Shown here piece after piece: positions 42,872-52,029 of a stretch of DNA of 64,000 nt. Position 1 is the first letter of the stretch, and the number at the start of each line of letters is the position of its first letter. The notes below the pieces were generated by a model. It was not told the DNA's origin. It did no database searches and saw nothing but the letters and a program-made list of their open reading frames with translations. The stretch covers positions 62,001-126,000 of the forward strand of contig NZ_JAKENF010000003.1 in the NCBI RefSeq assembly GCF_021491355.1, in the 5' to 3' direction. This DNA comes from Alitabrizicola rongguiensis (GTDB lineage Bacteria > Pseudomonadota > Alphaproteobacteria > Rhodobacterales > Rhodobacteraceae). Position numbers and translations under genes: made by a program.

Positions 42872-44017
42872 ATGATCCGTGACAAAGTTATGCGTGCAAC
42901 CCTGTGCGCCCTGCTGGCCACGTCCCTGCCGGTTGTGGCGCTGGCCCAGCAGATGCCCCCGCCAAGTGTCACGGTCCAACCCGCCGTTGTTGGGGAATAC
43001 ACGCTGACGACCCGTCTGCCCGGTCGGATCAAGGCATCCAAGGTCGCAGAGGTGAGGCCACAGGTAACCGGCATTATCCGCGAAGAACTGTTCGAAGAGG
43101 GCAGCTGGGTCGAGGCGGGTCAACCACTCTACAAGATCGACGACGCGGTTTACGCGGCAGCCGTGGCAGCCGCGAAAGCCGCTGTTGCTCAGGCGCAGGC
43201 GACCTATGACCTTTCGGTTCTGGACGCCAATCGCGCGGAAGGCCTCCTGGCCACCAATGCCGGTTCGGCAGCCAATCGCGACAAGGCCACGGCCACGCGT
43301 GACGGCGCCGCTGCTGCGCTCCAGGCCGCTCAGGCGCAACTGACGAGCGCAGAGATTGACCTTGACCACACGACGGTTCGCGCGCCCGTGTCGGGGGTGA
43401 TCGGTCTGTCGCAGACCAATACCGGTTCGCTTGTCGGTGCGCAGCAGGTCGCTCCGCTTGCAACAATCCGCACCCTCGACCCGATCTATGTGGATGTCAC
43501 CCAGTCAGTAAACGATCTGATGCGCTGGAACACACCCGGTACGCCCAATGAAATACTGAAATCGGCCGAAGCGGCCCTGATCCTGCCAAATGGCGAGACG
43601 TTCCCACACAAGGGCCAGATGAAAGCCGCCGAGCCGCAGGTCGAGCCGACAACAGGCATGGTCACGCTCCGGATAAGCTTCGACAACCCGGATTTCGTTC
43701 TGCTGCCAGGACTCTATGTCGAGGTCGTTCTTCCGCAAACCACTGAGAAAAACACAGTTCTTGTGCCGCAATCCGCCGTTATGCGGGACGTTCGCGGAGG
43801 CGCCAACGTTTGGGTCGTCGAGGACGGCAAGATCGCGGTTCGCCCGGTCACTATTCTGGGCGCTTCGGGCAACAACTGGGTGGTGTCGTCCGGCCTGAAT
43901 GCCGGGGACCAGATCGTCACCTCCGGCTTCCAGAAAGCGGGGCCCGGTGCAGAGGTCGTGATCGCACCTCCGGATGCCGCCCCAGGGCAGGAACCGGCCC
44001 CTTCGGAAGGGAACTGA
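42872..44017 (+). CDS. RND efflux periplasmic adaptor (MexA/AcrA type)
   Basis: 381 residues. A signal peptide with an ALAQQ cleavage site opens the protein; no lipobox Cys is seen. The biotinyl-like motif VRPQVTGIIREELFEEGSWVEAGQPLYKID, a helical hairpin (about 95-165), and the HTTVRAPVSGVIGLSQTNTG barrel half follow, then the C-terminal membrane-proximal domain ending ITSGFQKAGPG-like. It joins the inner-membrane pump to an outer-membrane channel. It is followed 3 nt later by the pump gene. Confidence 0.92.
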   Translation: MIRDKVMRATLCALLATSLPVVALAQQMPPPSVTVQPAVVGEYTLTTRLPGRIKASKVAEVRPQVTGIIREELFEEGSWVEAGQPLYKIDDAVYAAAVAAAKAAVAQAQATYDLSVLDANRAEGLLATNAGSAANRDKATATRDGAAAALQAAQAQLTSAEIDLDHTTVRAPVSGVIGLSQTNTGSLVGAQQVAPLATIRTLDPIYVDVTQSVNDLMRWNTPGTPNEILKSAEAALILPNGETFPHKGQMKAAEPQVEPTTGMVTLRISFDNPDFVLLPGLYVEVVLPQTTEKNTVLVPQSAVMRDVRGGANVWVVEDGKIAVRPVTILGASGNNWVVSSGLNAGDQIVTSGFQKAGPGAEVVIAPPDAAPGQEPAPSEGN

Positions 44018-44020
44018 TCC

Positions 44021-47000
44021 ATGGCGCGTTTCTTCATCAACCGCCCGATCTTCGCCTGGGTGCTGGCCATCATCGTGATGGCTGTGGGCGCGTTGTCGAT
44101 CATGCGGTTGCCGATCTCGCAGTATCCGTCGATCGCCGGTCCTTCGATCGTGATCAGCGCCTATTACCCGGGCGCTTCGGCCGAGACTGCGGCCGACACC
44201 GTCGTGCAGATCATCGAAAAGGAAATGACCGGCCTTGATGGGCTGCGATACATCAATTCCTCGACCACCTCGACGGGACAGGTCAGTATCACGATTACAT
44301 TCGAGAATGGCACTGATCCCGACACCGCTCAGGTTCAGGTCCAGAACAAACTGGCGCAAGCCGAGGCTGGCCTGCCTGAGACCGTGACGCGGCAGGGCGT
44401 CACGGTCGAGAAATCCGCCACCGGCTTTCTGATGATCGTGGGCCTCGTTTCCAACGATGGCACGCGCAGCGATATCGACCTGGCCGACTACTTGGCGTCC
44501 AACATCGTGGAGCCCGTGTCGCGTCTGACGGGTGTTGGCAAGGTGCAGGTCTTCGGGTCGGAATATGCCATGCGCATCTGGCTGGATCCGCAAAAGCTCA
44601 AATACTACGACATGTCCCCTTCGACCGTCGTGGCAGCCATCCGCGCCCAGAACGCGCAGATATCTGCCGGAGCCTTTGGTGCCATGCCCGCGCCCGAGGG
44701 CCAGTTGCTGAACGCGACGATCACCGCTCAATCGCTGCTCAAGACCCCGGAGGATTTCGAGCGTATCGTCCTGCGGGCCGACACCGATGGCGGGCTGGTG
44801 CTGCTGCGTGATGTGGCCCGCGCCGAACTGGGCACCGAAAACTACGAACTTGCCGGCTTCTACAACAGCCGCCCCGCGGCGGCGATGGCGATCCAGCTGG
44901 CCTCTGGGGCCAACGCGCTGCAAACGGCCGAACTGGTCAAGTCAAAGCTGAACGAACTTGCGAAGGATTTCCCGCAAGGCGTCAGCTACGTCATCCCGTA
45001 TGACACCACCCCTTTCGTGGTCCTGTCGATCGAGGCCGTAATCCACACGCTGATCGAGGCGATCGTGCTGGTCTTCATCGTCATGCTGATATTCCTTCAT
45101 AACTTCAGGGCGACTTTGATCCCGACGCTCGCGGTTCCGGTGGTGCTGCTGGGCACGTTCGGGATCCTGGCTGCGCTTGGATACTCGATCAACACGCTGA
45201 CCATGCTCGCCATGGTTCTGGCCATCGGCTTGCTGGTGGATGATGCCATCGTGGTGGTCGAGAACGTCGAACGTGTCATGAAGGACGAACATCTGGGTCC
45301 GAAGGAAGCCACCGAAAAATCCATGGGCGAAATTTCCGGCGCGCTTGTCGGTATTGCCATGGTTGTGTCGGCGGTGTTCGTGCCGATGGCCTTCTTCGGC
45401 GGTGCGACGGGCGAGATGTACAAGCAGTTCTCGGTCACCATCGTTTCGGCGATGGGACTTTCGGTCCTGGTCGCGCTCATCTTCACACCCGCGCTGTGCG
45501 CGACGATGCTGAAGCCGCATGCCCATCCGGGCGCACGTCGGCAAGGCATACTCGCACGGCTTGGCAATGGCTTTGCCGATTGGTTCGAACGCAACTTCGG
45601 TCGCGTGACGAAAACCTATATGGCAGGCGTGATCTATGCCACGGCAAAGCCGCTGCGGATGCTGATCGTCTATGCGTTGATCGTTGGCGGAATGATCTAC
45701 ATGTACCAGCACACGCCGACGTCGTTCCTGCCGGAAGAGGATCAGGGCTCGCTCATCACCATCGTGCAACTGCCATCCGGCGGAACCGCCCATGCGACTG
45801 AAACCGTGCTGCGAAATGTCGAACGGTATTGGACAACGGCTGAGGCCGCAAACGTCGATGCCATCTTCTCGGTCCGCGGCTTTTCGTTCGGGGGGCAGGG
45901 GCAGAACACGGGCCTGCTGTTCGTCAAGATGAAGGACTGGGAGGAACGCCCGACACCGGATGCTTCAGTGCAGGCCGTCGTGCAACGCGCCTTCGGTCCC
46001 CTGTTCTTCGGAATGCGTGAGGCGATGGTCGTGCCCTTCGCGCCGCCTGCGGTCATGGAACTGGGCAATGCCAGCGGTTTCAGTGTCTATCTGACCGCAA
46101 CCACTGGCAAGACGCATCAGGAGTTGCTGGATGCCCGCAATATGCTGCTGGGCATGGCGTCGCAGAACCCGATCCTTACGGGTGTGCGACCGAGCGGGGT
46201 GGAGGACGCCCCACAATTCCGGATGAACATCGACTGGGCCAAGGCCGGGGCGGTCGGTGTGACGGCAGCGGATGTCGGTGATTTCCTGACCACCATCTGG
46301 TCTAGCGCCTATGTCAACGACTTCCTCTACGAGGGCAGGATGAAGCGCGTCTATGTCCAGGGCGAGCCTTCGGCGCGGTCAACCCCGGATGACATGTCAC
46401 AGTGGCGGATCCAAAACGCCAGCGGCGATTTTGTCGACTTCTCGACCTTTGCCACGCAGGAATGGATCTTTGGCCCGCAACAGGTCACGCGCTACAACGC
46501 TTTGCCAGCCATGGCGATCGAAGGGGCAGCCGCGCCTGGGTTCACGTCGGGCGCGGCGATTGCCGCGATGGAGGAAATGGCAGAAAAGCTGCCGCCCGGC
46601 TTCAGCCTGCAATGGACGGGCATGTCGCTGGAAGAAAAGGAAGCCGGAGCGGGGGCGATGACTCTTTATGGCCTTGCGTTGGCCGTTGTCTTCCTCTGCC
46701 TGGCGGCGCTTTACGAAAGCTGGACCATCCCGATCGCAGTGATGCTGGCAATGCCGGTCGGTATTCTTGGCGCGCTGGTCGGCGCATGGATTGGCGGCCA
46801 GTCGAACGGGGTGTACTTCCAGGTCGGGCTACTTACCATCGTTGCCTTGACCGGCAAGAATGGAATCCTGATCGTCGAGTTTGCCCGCGACCGCATGACT
46901 GGCCTCGGCGAAACAGCGGTGGATGCAGTCAGGGCTGCGGCGCGCCTGCGTTTCCGCCCCATCCTGATGACATCGCTGGCCTTCGGTTTGGGCGTCGTTC

Positions 47001-47176
47001 CTCTGGTGTTGTCCACGGGGGCCGGCTCGGGTGCGCGTGAAGCCATCGGCTATGCAACGCTGTTCGGCACGATCATCGGCACAACACTTACAGTGTTCTT
47101 CGTGCCGGTGTTCTTCGTGCTGATCAATCGCCTGTTCCAGAGAGGCAAACATGTGCCCGTAGCCGTCGCTGCGTGA
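44021..47176 (+). CDS. RND multidrug efflux pump (AcrB/MexB, HAE1 family)
   Basis: 1051 residues, 12 membrane helices with two large periplasmic loops. The N-terminus is MARFFINRPIFAWVLAIIVM. The proton relay is intact: Asp407-Asp408 in LVDDAIVVVENVERVM and Lys946 in LTGKNGILIVEF. The motif GASAETAADTVVQIIEKEMTG is typical of pumps exporting drugs and amphiphiles. No outer-membrane factor (TolC/OprM) gene follows, so the pump must use one from elsewhere. TetR control is inferred from the gene order. Confidence 0.95.
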   Translation: MARFFINRPIFAWVLAIIVMAVGALSIMRLPISQYPSIAGPSIVISAYYPGASAETAADTVVQIIEKEMTGLDGLRYINSSTTSTGQVSITITFENGTDPDTAQVQVQNKLAQAEAGLPETVTRQGVTVEKSATGFLMIVGLVSNDGTRSDIDLADYLASNIVEPVSRLTGVGKVQVFGSEYAMRIWLDPQKLKYYDMSPSTVVAAIRAQNAQISAGAFGAMPAPEGQLLNATITAQSLLKTPEDFERIVLRADTDGGLVLLRDVARAELGTENYELAGFYNSRPAAAMAIQLASGANALQTAELVKSKLNELAKDFPQGVSYVIPYDTTPFVVLSIEAVIHTLIEAIVLVFIVMLIFLHNFRATLIPTLAVPVVLLGTFGILAALGYSINTLTMLAMVLAIGLLVDDAIVVVENVERVMKDEHLGPKEATEKSMGEISGALVGIAMVVSAVFVPMAFFGGATGEMYKQFSVTIVSAMGLSVLVALIFTPALCATMLKPHAHPGARRQGILARLGNGFADWFERNFGRVTKTYMAGVIYATAKPLRMLIVYALIVGGMIYMYQHTPTSFLPEEDQGSLITIVQLPSGGTAHATETVLRNVERYWTTAEAANVDAIFSVRGFSFGGQGQNTGLLFVKMKDWEERPTPDASVQAVVQRAFGPLFFGMREAMVVPFAPPAVMELGNASGFSVYLTATTGKTHQELLDARNMLLGMASQNPILTGVRPSGVEDAPQFRMNIDWAKAGAVGVTAADVGDFLTTIWSSAYVNDFLYEGRMKRVYVQGEPSARSTPDDMSQWRIQNASGDFVDFSTFATQEWIFGPQQVTRYNALPAMAIEGAAAPGFTSGAAIAAMEEMAEKLPPGFSLQWTGMSLEEKEAGAGAMTLYGLALAVVFLCLAALYESWTIPIAVMLAMPVGILGALVGAWIGGQSNGVYFQVGLLTIVALTGKNGILIVEFARDRMTGLGETAVDAVRAAARLRFRPILMTSLAFGLGVVPLVLSTGAGSGAREAIGYATLFGTIIGTTLTVFFVPVFFVLINRLFQRGKHVPVAVAA

Positions 47177-47482
47177 CCAGGGTCGGACGGCTTAGTCGCA
47201 ATCTTTCGCCAGGGGGTATGAGGGGCCGGTCTCTCTGACGCTGCCAGAGCCGCCATATAGCGATCGCAAGCTTCTCTCTCGCAGCCGAGCCGTGATTTGC
47301 CGGATACGCTTCTTCTATCCGTTGGCGCAGGCGCAGGCGGCACGGTGCGAATGGACAAAGTCGCCGCGCTCCTCTTGGTGGGAGAGGCACCGCATTGGAT
47401 CAGACAGAACCCGAGTACTTCCGCACACTGACTGAGTACAATCTGCTTCCCTATGTAGGACTGCCCAACCGGCCTCGTACCC
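47177..47482. other. Gap between the RND pump and the aldo/keto reductase
   Basis: About 300 nt with no supported gene. The minus strand between 47124 and 47390 has an 88-codon open frame with no start box, whose middle (EEAYPANHGSAAREKLAIAIW) looks protein-like but matches no family I know. It may be the remains of a lost gene. Confidence 0.35.
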
Positions 47483-48424
47483 TCAGAGTGCCAGCCTGAT
47501 CAGGTCTTCGGCCGTCAACCTCAATTCGGCGGCGCGGGCAAAGCTGGTGACATGGGCAAGCTTGGTCGCAGATGCGATGGGCGCGGTGACGCCGGGTTGC
47601 GCCATGACCCACGCCAGCGCCACCTCGGAGGGCTGCGCGCCGTGGCGTCCCGCGACCTCTTGCAAGGCGTCCAGGATCGCAAAGCCCCGAGGTGTCAGAT
47701 ACTTGGCAATGTCCTCGGCGCGCACCGACTGGGCGAAGTCCGCCTCGCTGAGGTATTTGCCGCTGAGGAAGCCCGAGGCCAGGCTGAAGTAAGTCACCAC
47801 ACCTAGCCCCTGATCCCGGCACAGGTCCTGCAAGGGGCCCTCGAAGCTGGCGCGGTCATAGAGGTTGTATTCCGGCTGCAGGACCTGATAGCGCGGCAGG
47901 CCCTTCTGACTAAGCTCCAGCGCTGCTCTCAATTGCCCCGCGTCCAGGTTCGAGGCCCCGATGGCGCGCACCTTGCCCGAAGCCAGCAGCGTGGCAAAGG
48001 CCGACAGGGTCTCTTCCTGCGGGGTCTCGGCATCGGGCCAATGCGAGAAATAGAGGTCAATCACATCGGTTTGGAGCCGACGCAAAGAGCTCTCGACGGC
48101 CCGGGTGATCCAGCCCGCAGACAGGCCCTTTTCCCCCGGCCGGCCGAGGTCGGAGCCCACCTTGGTAAAGATCGTCACCCGCTCGCGCATCCCCGGACGC
48201 GCCTTCAGCCAGCGGCCGATCAGCGTCTCGGATTCGCCGCCGTGGTTGCCCGGCGCCCAGTTGGAATAGACATCGGCCGTGTCGATTGCGTTGAAGCCGT
48301 GATCGACGAAGGCATCGAGGATGGCAAAACCGGTCGGCTCGTCGACGGTCCAGCCAAGGACATTTCCGCCGAAAACGACGGGAGCGGTGGTCAGGCCGGA
48401 GGGCCCAAGGGGACGGCGGATCAT
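47483..48424 (-). CDS. Aldo/keto reductase
   Basis: 313 residues, AKR barrel. The start MIRRPLGPSGLTTAPVVFGG and NAIDTADVYSNW give the catalytic Asp and Tyr, IFTKVGSD the Lys, and YFSHWPDAETP the His. The C-terminal NADPH site is IASATKLAHV. It probably reduces an aldehyde or keto group, or oxidises a sugar alcohol. Its start overlaps the stop of the beta-keto acid cleavage gene (ATGA). It is last in a four-gene minus-strand operon. Confidence 0.9.
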   Translation of the reverse strand: MIRRPLGPSGLTTAPVVFGGNVLGWTVDEPTGFAILDAFVDHGFNAIDTADVYSNWAPGNHGGESETLIGRWLKARPGMRERVTIFTKVGSDLGRPGEKGLSAGWITRAVESSLRRLQTDVIDLYFSHWPDAETPQEETLSAFATLLASGKVRAIGASNLDAGQLRAALELSQKGLPRYQVLQPEYNLYDRASFEGPLQDLCRDQGLGVVTYFSLASGFLSGKYLSEADFAQSVRAEDIAKYLTPRGFAILDALQEVAGRHGAQPSEVALAWVMAQPGVTAPIASATKLAHVTSFARAAELRLTAEDLIRLAL

Positions 48425-49269
48425 TTGAAGGCTCCCGAAGGGGGAAGGCCAAGGAGGCTGCGCGCCTCGGCCGGGTTTGCGATGGTGCGGCCAAGCTCGG
48501 TTACGAGTCGGGCCATGTCGGCTACGAGTTCGGCGTTGGAGGCGGCAAGGCGGCCCTTGCGCAGGAAGACATTGTCCTCAAATCCGACCCGCAGGCCATG
48601 GGCGCCCAAAAGTGCCGCCACGGCCAGCATGCGCCTTTGGTGGCGACCTATCGCGGTGACTGTCCAGCGCACATCGGCGGGCAACGGGCGCAACAGGGCC
48701 GGGATCGCCTCGGGCACGGCATCGATGCCGCCCGGCACGCCCAGAACCAGATTGACGTTCAGCGGGCCGGTCAGATGGCCCTCTTTCAGCATCCGGGCGG
48801 CGGCGACCGCATGACCCACGTCGAACAGCTCGATCTCGGGCACGATCCCCATCGCCCGCGCCTTGGCCGCCGAAGCGATGCTGTCGGGCCGCGAAGTCAG
48901 GAAAAGGTCGTCGCCGAAGTTCATCGACCCGGTTTCCAGCGAGCACATGTCGGGCCGGGCCTCTAGGGCGCGGGTGCGCTCTTCGATGGTCATCCAGACC
49001 GCACCGCCGGTTGACACCATGATGACCGGATCGGCCTTGGCCCGGATCGCCCGGATGGTGCGGTCAAACAGTTCGGGGTCGCCGCTTGGCGTGCCATCAT
49101 CGAGCCGCGCATGCAGATGCACGACAGAGGCCCCGGCCGCGACCGCCTCGAGCGAGGCCACGGCGATTTCCTCGGGCGTGAAGGGGACGCCGGGGTGATG
49201 GTCCCGGGTGACCTCGGCGCCCACCGGCGCAACGGTCAGGATCACCGGCGCCTGGTTCCAGTCTGTCAT
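48421..49269 (-). CDS. Beta-keto acid cleavage enzyme (BKACE, 3-keto-5-aminohexanoate cleavage family)
   Basis: 282 residues, TIM barrel with a zinc site. ILTVAPVGAEVTRDHHP opens the chain, the Zn ligands are in VHLHAR (two His), and the Glu is in VGFEDNVFLRKGR. The family cleaves a beta-keto acid with acetyl-CoA to give acetoacetate and a CoA thioester. Residues that set the substrate cannot be judged by eye. A box AAGGAGACC precedes the ATG at 49269; its stop overlaps the reductase start. Confidence 0.9.
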   Translation of the reverse strand: MTDWNQAPVILTVAPVGAEVTRDHHPGVPFTPEEIAVASLEAVAAGASVVHLHARLDDGTPSGDPELFDRTIRAIRAKADPVIMVSTGGAVWMTIEERTRALEARPDMCSLETGSMNFGDDLFLTSRPDSIASAAKARAMGIVPEIELFDVGHAVAAARMLKEGHLTGPLNVNLVLGVPGGIDAVPEAIPALLRPLPADVRWTVTAIGRHQRRMLAVAALLGAHGLRVGFEDNVFLRKGRLAASNAELVADMARLVTELGRTIANPAEARSLLGLPPSGAFK

Positions 49270-49285
49270 TTGGTCTCCTTCAGGG

Positions 49286-50035
49286 TCATTGGGCCGAGGT
49301 GCCGCCATCGACCGGGACCAGCGCCCCGGTCATGAAGCTGGCGGCGTCGGACATGAGAAAGGCGGCGACCTTGGCGATTTCCGGGGCCTGGGCCACGCGG
49401 CCCATGGGGATGCCTTGAGCGAGGTTCGAGGCAATGGCGGTGCGATCCTGGCCGGGCTGCGCCAAGTCCATCATCGGCGTGTCGGTGTCACCGGGGCAGA
49501 GCGCATTGACGCGGACGCCTTGCGCGGCATGGTCCAGCGCCATGCAGCGCGCCAACTGCGCAAGGCCCGCCTTCGAGACCGCATAGGCCAAGGCCCCCTG
49601 CGCGCCCATCAGCGCCCAGTCCGAGGCGATGTGCAAGATCACCCCCCGTCGCGCCGCGATCATCCCCGGCAGAACAGCACGCGACATGCGAAAGGCCGCC
49701 GTCAGGTTCAGGTCCATCAGCCGATCCCAGTCTGCGTCCGTAGTGGTCAGGGCCGTACCGTTGGTAAGCATGCCCGCATTGTTCACCAACCCCGTGACAG
49801 GGCCTGCAAAGGCCTCGGCTGCCGCCACGACCCGTTCCGGCGCGCTGCGGTCCGCGAGGTCTTCGGCCACAAAAAGCACCGGGCCATGCCGGGAAAGCTC
49901 TGCCGAAATCGCCGCACCGGCCTTTAGGTTGCGCCCGACAAGGATCAGCGCCAGCTCGGGTCCCGCCAACTCTCGCGCGATGGCCGCACCGATGCCCGAT
50001 GTGGCGCCCGTGATGATCGTCGTACCCATCGCCAT
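49286..50035 (-). CDS. Short-chain dehydrogenase/reductase
   Basis: 249 residues. The Rossmann motif TGATSGIGAAIA, NNAGML and the catalytic Ser (in HIASDW), Tyr and Lys (in YAVSKAG) of the SDR family are present. The C-terminal VPVDGGTSAQ is typical. The start at ATG 50035 is chosen; ATG 50029 is close behind and an upstream in-frame codon lies at 50059. It belongs to the operon of M20 peptidase, SDR, BKACE and reductase, with short gaps. It likely makes or uses the beta-keto acid. Confidence 0.88.
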   Translation of the reverse strand: MAMGTTIITGATSGIGAAIARELAGPELALILVGRNLKAGAAISAELSRHGPVLFVAEDLADRSAPERVVAAAEAFAGPVTGLVNNAGMLTNGTALTTTDADWDRLMDLNLTAAFRMSRAVLPGMIAARRGVILHIASDWALMGAQGALAYAVSKAGLAQLARCMALDHAAQGVRVNALCPGDTDTPMMDLAQPGQDRTAIASNLAQGIPMGRVAQAPEIAKVAAFLMSDAASFMTGALVPVDGGTSAQ

Positions 50036-50123
50036 GTCCGCTCGCCACAATTTGATCAAATTACGCTAGGCCGAGCGGCGAGGTGTTTCAAGCAAAAGCT
50101 TTGGCCGCGCGGCGCGGCCTGGC

Positions 50124-51494
50124 TCAGGCCTGCCCGCCCAGCCGCTGCAAAAGCCGCCCATAGACCTCTTGCCCCTTGCGGAAGGCCTCCAGCCGGAAGA
50201 ATTCGTCGGGCGCGTGCAGGTTCTCGTCGTCATGGCTGAAGCCCAGAACAACGGTATGAAGGCCCAAGACATCGCGGAAGGTCGACAGGATCGGGATCGA
50301 GCCGCCGACACGGGTGCGGTAGGGCGTCTTGCCATAGACTTCCGCAAGGATGGTTTCGGCCAGGGCTGCGGCATTGTGGCCGCGGGGGATCAAGAGGGGA
50401 TCGGAGCCGCCAGGGATGACCTGCAGCTCGGCGGTGACGCCGGGGGGCGTATGGGCGCACAGGTGTTCGGTCAGGCGGGCGGCCACACCTTCGGGCGTCT
50501 GGGCCGCAACCAGACGACAGGTGATCTTGGCCCGCGCCTCGGCAGGCAGCACGGTCTTGGACCCGGCCCCCTGCCAGCCCGAGGTCAGACCGTTCACATC
50601 GAGGGTCGGCCGCGCCCAAAGCCTTTCGCGCGTCGTATAGCCCGGCTCCCCGGCCGTGGCGGGGGCGCCGGTCTCGGCCAGCCAGGCGGCCTCGTCATAG
50701 GGGATGCGGGCGATGGCGGCGCGGTCTTCGTCGGTCAGGTGGATCACGTCGTCGTAAAACCCCGCCACGGTGATCGTTCCGTCGGTGGCCTTCATGCTGG
50801 CGAGGATCTGCGCCAGCGCCATGGCCGGATTGGCGATCCCGCCGCCATAAAGCCCGGAATGCTGATCGGCGCGCGGTCCCCTGACCACCAGCTCCAACTT
50901 GACGATGCCCTTCAACGCCTCGAGGATCTGCGGCTGGTCCGGCCGCCATTGCAGGCCATCGGCAGAAAAGATCATGTCGGCGGCCAGCTCGGGCGCCAGG
51001 CTCTGCACCGCATCGGGGATCGAGGGCGAACCGATCTCTTCCTCGCCCTCGACGAAGAACTTCACGTTCACCGGCAGAGGTCCCTGGGCCAGAAGCGCCT
51101 CGCAGGCGAGGATCGGCGTCATCAGCCCGCCCTTGTCATCCGAAGCGCCCCGACCATAGATGCGGCCCCCTCGGACTTCCGGGGCGAAGGGTGGCGAGGT
51201 CCAGGCCTCCAGCGGCTCGGGCGGCTGGACGTCGAAATGGCCATAGATCAGCACGGTGGGTTTGTCCGCCCCGGCATGGAGCCAGTCGGCCAGAACCACC
51301 GGATGGCCTTTGGTCGGGATGACCCGCGCGTGCTCCAGCCCCGCCGCCGTCAGCCGCGCCGCCACCCAATCCGCCGCCCGGACCATGTCGCCCTGATGCG
51401 TCGGATCGGCTGAGACCGAGGGGATGGCGATGAACTCCATCAACTCGGCAACATAGCGGGACTGGTGGCGGTCGAGATGGGTGGAAAAGGGCAT
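50124..51494 (-). CDS. M20-family dipeptidase / deacylase
   Basis: 456 residues. Metal and catalytic motifs are LIYGHFDVQPPEP, GRGASDDKGG, FVEGEEEIGSPS and SADGLQWRPDQPQ, with the dimer domain in the middle, as in carnosinase-like CNDP dipeptidases. Two metal ions are expected. It is first in the minus-strand operon and could release an amino acid that the following SDR and BKACE enzymes break down. A gap of 88 nt precedes the SDR gene. Confidence 0.9.
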   Translation of the reverse strand: MPFSTHLDRHQSRYVAELMEFIAIPSVSADPTHQGDMVRAADWVAARLTAAGLEHARVIPTKGHPVVLADWLHAGADKPTVLIYGHFDVQPPEPLEAWTSPPFAPEVRGGRIYGRGASDDKGGLMTPILACEALLAQGPLPVNVKFFVEGEEEIGSPSIPDAVQSLAPELAADMIFSADGLQWRPDQPQILEALKGIVKLELVVRGPRADQHSGLYGGGIANPAMALAQILASMKATDGTITVAGFYDDVIHLTDEDRAAIARIPYDEAAWLAETGAPATAGEPGYTTRERLWARPTLDVNGLTSGWQGAGSKTVLPAEARAKITCRLVAAQTPEGVAARLTEHLCAHTPPGVTAELQVIPGGSDPLLIPRGHNAAALAETILAEVYGKTPYRTRVGGSIPILSTFRDVLGLHTVVLGFSHDDENLHAPDEFFRLEAFRKGQEVYGRLLQRLGGQA

Positions 51495-52029
51495 GGGGCA
51501 GCACCTTGTTTATGACCGTTCGAGCATGACAGCTTGCGACGTCGAAACAAAGGGTTGGAAGACTTGTCCCCGCGGAGCATGCCATGAGTTGTCGGGCTCC
51601 TTGCCCTGCTGCGGCCCGGGAAGGTGCCACCCGGTCGGAGCTTACTTATTGCTGGTGCAGATCGCGGCTGCGTAGGGGGCAAGGAGCATCAACCGGCGCC
51701 TCTGAATCGGCGGCCCGAACCACGCCGTAGCAACTACTCGCCCTGATCCAAAGGGACAGATAGCCACTTTGAACCAAGGGTCGCCGCCAGCAACTGTCGC
51801 GTTCCTGGCTTGAGTTCAGATCAAGCCGAGGAGACGAAGCGTGCGCAGAGAACCGCTCCTCCGCGCACCTCCGCTCATTTGCAATCGCTGCGACCTCTTC
51901 GGAATGCGTGCTGCAAGGCAGCAGTTGCCGGCAGCAGCTTGGCGCTAAGCGCCGCGCCGATTGGGGCTTCTTTTCCTCATCGCTGTAAGCCTTTCGCATA
52001 GTCACTGCCGGCAAACACCCTACACTGCG
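51495..52029. other. Gene-free stretch between the M20 and BBE-type genes
   Basis: About 535 nt with no convincing gene. Open frames on both strands lack start boxes and have skewed, non-protein-like composition. Base composition looks lower in GC than the surrounding operons, consistent with insertion or decay. Confidence 0.4.
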
